From Gammaproteobacteria bacterium (GTDB lineage: Bacteria; Pseudomonadota; Gammaproteobacteria; Thiohalospirales; Thiohalospiraceae): DNA of 7,108 bases. The notes under the pieces were generated by a model. The model had not been told where the DNA came from. It did not search any database and worked only from the letters and a program-made list of their open reading frames with translations. The translations under genes and the position numbers were made by a program. The stretch's first letter is position 1; each line of letters starts with the position of its first letter. Of this stretch, positions 4,748-7,108 are shown piece after piece. The stretch lies in the NCBI GenBank assembly GCA_014762485.1, contig JABURU010000170.1:1-7108 (forward strand). Direction: 5' to 3'.

Positions 4748-6943
4748 TTGATCGAGCCTACACGATATATCACGGCCATACTGGTATTTGTGCTGGGCCT
4801 CATAATCTCTGTTTGGCTACAGCATAATACTGAAGCTGATGATTTCCTTCGTGCCGAAAATGCCTTCTATCATTCCGCTCAGGAGCGTATTGAAACCATC
4901 GCCAACCGTCTTGAATTAAAGATGACGATTTTGGGCGCGGTGGCTGCTTTTTATGATGGCTCCAGGAATGTTGATCGAAAAGAGTTTCACGATTTCGTTA
5001 AGAGAGTGAACTCCCAGGTTGAAATCGGTCAGAGTTTCCTCGCCCTGGAGTGGGTTCCGGTTATTCCGCAGAGTGAAAGACATGCTTATGAACAGCAAGC
5101 CAGAAAGGATGGTTTTCACTACTTTTCATTTACCGAGAAATCAGCCGATGGTCGTATTATCGCGGCGCGTAAAAGAGATCAATATTATCCCGTTTATTAT
5201 GTTGAGCCATACCTTGGTAATGAAGGCGTAATGGGATTTGATCTGGGCTCTAATCCGGAGCGGCTTGATGCATTAAACCAGGCACGAGATTCTGGCACGG
5301 TGGTGGCCAGCCGGAAGATTAAACTGGTACAGCTGACTGAAAAAAATGCCGGCGTATTATTGTTCTGGCCTATTTATCAGCAAGGTGCGCCCTATAATAC
5401 TCTGGTAACGCGTAGAGAAAATATCAAAGGCTTTGTGCTGGGGGTTATGAGGATATCCCATATCGTCTCGGGTGCCTTGAATACCTCCGTGCATGAGTCG
5501 ATTCAGAAACCCGCCGGCATCGATTTGTATGTGTATGACAATGATGACCCAAGGAATGATAGCCTTATTTACCTGCATCAATCACGAAGCCGTATAAATC
5601 AGACCGCGCCTATGCTGAGCCTGAGTCAGGCTCGGGAAGGCACTTTTGAAGACTATACATTTAAAGTCGGCACAAGCAGCTGGACGATAGTTGCTAGGCC
5701 AATAGACCCTCTGTTCTCGGCCCAAATCTCTTCCAGTGGCCAGAATATATTTATTGCATCGATATTAATTACTATCCTGTTAACGCTTTTCCTGCTCCGC
5801 GATGCACGCAGAACCATCGAGATTGAGAGCAAGGTCCAACAACGTACCAGGGAATTGAATGCCGCGATTGCGGTTGCCAATAACAAAGAGAAACGTATTC
5901 GTGCCATCGTCGAAAATACCGCGGAAGCCATTATTACTATTGATGATAAAGGCTTGATGCAAACAGTTAATCCGGCTGCTGAGCAGTTATTTGGTTATAC
6001 CTCTGAGGAAATGCTTGCTAATAATGTGGCGATGTTGATGCCAGAAGGTGAGCGTGAGTCTCATGATCGATATTTATTACATTCACAGTTACATGCAACA
6101 AAAGTAATTAACCAGATGCGTGAACTTTATGGGCAACGAAAAGATGGCTCGATTTTTCCCATGCAATTAAATGTGTCGCCAATGGAAACTGGCAACCAGC
6201 GTATGTATGTCGGCATCATGCACGATATTACCGAACGTAAAGAAGCCGAACGGTTAAAGAGTGAGTTTGTCTCTACGGTCAGTCATGAGTTACGCACACC
6301 GATGACCTCGATCAAAGGTTCTATTAGTATCTTGAAGACTGGTGCGTTGGGCGAGATGTCAGATAAGGCGAAAAGTTTGCTGGATATTGCGGTTAGTAAT
6401 GTTGACAGGTTGATTCGTTTAATTAACGACATCCTGGATATAGAGAAGATTGCTGCCGGAAAGATTCAATACAATATGGCACCGGTGGCTCTGTTATCCG
6501 TTGTAAATGAATCCATTACTGCCACCCAGGAATATGCCAGCAAGCATGGCACCTCTTATGTGCTCACCGATACAATCGATGATGCCATTGTTTTTGGTGA
6601 TCATGATCGGTTGATCCAGGTGATGACCAATTTACTGTCTAATGCAGCCAAGTATTCCCCCAGTGATGTGCCGGTCGAGATAAGTATGCAACATCATGAT
6701 GCTTATCTACGCGTGTCGGTGACCGACAAAGGCGAAGGTATCCCCGAGGAGTTTCGTGATCAGATCTTCTCTCGTTTCTCGCAGGCCGATTCATCCACTA
6801 CGCGTAAAGTAGGAGGGACAGGACTAGGCCTGGCGATCACCAAGGCGATCGTGGAAGATCATAAAGGTCATATTGCCTTTGAGAGTGAGACTGGGCAAGG
6901 CACAACCTTCTACTTTGATCTGCCGGAGCAGATGGAACAGTGA
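4748..6943 (+). CDS. Membrane sensor histidine kinase: CHASE-PAS-HisKA-HATPase
   Basis: This inner-membrane sensor kinase should autophosphorylate on His and pass phosphate to a response regulator. In order: TM1 at about 8-24; a periplasmic CHASE ligand-binding domain at about 40-310 (markers LALEWVPVIP, YYPVYYVEP, GFDLGSNPERLDAL); TM2 at about 334-350; a short coiled coil at about 355-385; a PAS domain at about 386-495 (AEAIITIDD, NPAAEQLFGY, MHDITERK); HisKA with the H-box SHELRTP (His513); and HATPase_c with N-box (N628-N632), G1 (DKGEG, 660-664), F-box (674-677) and G2 (GGTGLGL, 689-695). All catalytic boxes are intact, and there is no receiver or output domain. The start is TTG at 4748 with GGGAG (4737-4741) six bases upstream; an ATG at 4743 is out of frame and stops after two codons. 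No response regulator is adjacent in the window, so it appears orphan. CHASE ligands range from cytokinins to small peptides, and the ligand here is unknown. Confidence 0.93.
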   Translation: MIEPTRYITAILVFVLGLIISVWLQHNTEADDFLRAENAFYHSAQERIETIANRLELKMTILGAVAAFYDGSRNVDRKEFHDFVKRVNSQVEIGQSFLALEWVPVIPQSERHAYEQQARKDGFHYFSFTEKSADGRIIAARKRDQYYPVYYVEPYLGNEGVMGFDLGSNPERLDALNQARDSGTVVASRKIKLVQLTEKNAGVLLFWPIYQQGAPYNTLVTRRENIKGFVLGVMRISHIVSGALNTSVHESIQKPAGIDLYVYDNDDPRNDSLIYLHQSRSRINQTAPMLSLSQAREGTFEDYTFKVGTSSWTIVARPIDPLFSAQISSSGQNIFIASILITILLTLFLLRDARRTIEIESKVQQRTRELNAAIAVANNKEKRIRAIVENTAEAIITIDDKGLMQTVNPAAEQLFGYTSEEMLANNVAMLMPEGERESHDRYLLHSQLHATKVINQMRELYGQRKDGSIFPMQLNVSPMETGNQRMYVGIMHDITERKEAERLKSEFVSTVSHELRTPMTSIKGSISILKTGALGEMSDKAKSLLDIAVSNVDRLIRLINDILDIEKIAAGKIQYNMAPVALLSVVNESITATQEYASKHGTSYVLTDTIDDAIVFGDHDRLIQVMTNLLSNAAKYSPSDVPVEISMQHHDAYLRVSVTDKGEGIPEEFRDQIFSRFSQADSSTTRKVGGTGLGLAITKAIVEDHKGHIAFESETGQGTTFYFDLPEQMEQ

Positions 6944-6961
6944 AACCATCGCTTTTCACTG
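6938..6961. terminator. Candidate bidirectional terminator hairpin between convergent genes
   Basis: CAGTGAAA (6938-6945) and TTTCACTG (6954-6961) are perfect 8-base arms around an 8-base loop; the stem can extend by three pairs past a bulged G (GAA with TTC). It contains the kinase stop codon TGA (6941-6943) and lies just beyond the convergent gene's stop. T-tracts are short on both sides, so intrinsic termination may be weak. Confidence 0.4.
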
Positions 6962-6974
6962 GTTCTACAGCAAC

Positions 6975-7106
6975 CTAAATAAACCGTCCTGCCGACGCCA
7001 CGGTTATCGTGATCACACCGAGCAAGGTATTGATTCCCACCACTTGTCGAATACGGTTTAGATGTTCACCACCTTGCGGCCAGTTTGCGGCCTCTACGGC
7101 CTGCTT
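6975..7106 (-). CDS. C-terminal end of a membrane protein (partial, family unsure)
   Basis: From the right window edge on the minus strand an open frame gives 43 residues ending at TAG (6977-6975). An amphipathic stretch ending in HLNRIRQ is followed by a hydrophobic segment (VVGINTLLGVITITVASAG) and a short RFI tail, the usual look of a final transmembrane helix with a cytoplasmic end. Such Arg-Ile-Arg plus Gly-Ile-Asn tails occur in small multi-helix membrane proteins, including some CopD-like ones, but I do not recognise the family from this fragment. It converges with the histidine-kinase gene, 31 bases from stop to stop. That it is coding is supported by composition and the membrane pattern only. 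Confidence 0.5.
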   Translation of the reverse strand, partial: KQAVEAANWPQGGEHLNRIRQVVGINTLLGVITITVASAGRFI

Positions 7107-7108
7107 GA

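Noticed and set aside
6873..7061. Plus-strand frame of 62 codons over the kinase end
   Set aside because: It starts inside the HATPase G2 region and runs antisense into the convergent membrane-protein end; it looks like a shadow.
1..7108. CRISPR arrays, tRNA or rRNA genes, insertion sequences, toxin-antitoxin pairs
   Set aside because: No spaced direct repeats, cloverleaf-like sequence, transposase motifs or paired small genes were seen on either strand.

Overview
The window looks like chromosomal DNA of a gammaproteobacterium with moderate GC content. This rests on an E. coli-type OxyR with both redox cysteines at the classical positions, a Haemophilus/Chromatium-type peroxiredoxin-glutaredoxin fusion, and an LbtU-like outer-membrane siderophore porin. 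I cannot name the genus. I saw no phage genes, insertion sequences, CRISPR arrays, tRNA or rRNA.

Layout from left to right. (1) 1-841, minus strand: the N-terminal 280 residues of an outer-membrane beta-barrel protein, cut by the window edge, behind a promoter whose spacer carries a Fur-like box. (2) 1037-2437, minus strand: a beta-CASP metallo-beta-lactamase-fold protein of the CPSF-73-like RNase type. Its coding similarity extends upstream of the first ordinary start codon, and an ATA stands where the family normally has its ATG. (3) 2438-2830: a 393-base stretch without a large gene. It holds AT-rich inverted repeats, a 26-codon ORF with a good Shine-Dalgarno sequence whose frame continues 37 codons past an in-frame TAA, and the Rho-independent terminator of the next gene. 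(4) 2831-3574, minus strand: the peroxiredoxin-glutaredoxin fusion. (5) 3575-3709: a compact divergent control region with a four-part OxyR site between two back-to-back promoters. (6) 3710-4594, plus strand: oxyR. (7) 4748-6943, plus strand: a membrane-bound CHASE-PAS-HisKA-HATPase histidine kinase starting at TTG, with no response regulator beside it. (8) 6975-7106, minus strand: the C-terminal 43 residues of a convergent membrane protein.

How they work together: the clearest unit is a peroxide-response module. OxyR senses peroxide through C199/C208 and very likely activates the divergent glutathione-dependent peroxidase, while its site also covers its own -10 element, which suggests autorepression. 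The porin is probably iron-regulated through Fur. The kinase and the beta-CASP protein have no visible functional link to the peroxide module. The least explained stretch is 2504-2710, with the interrupted small ORF and its inverted repeats.
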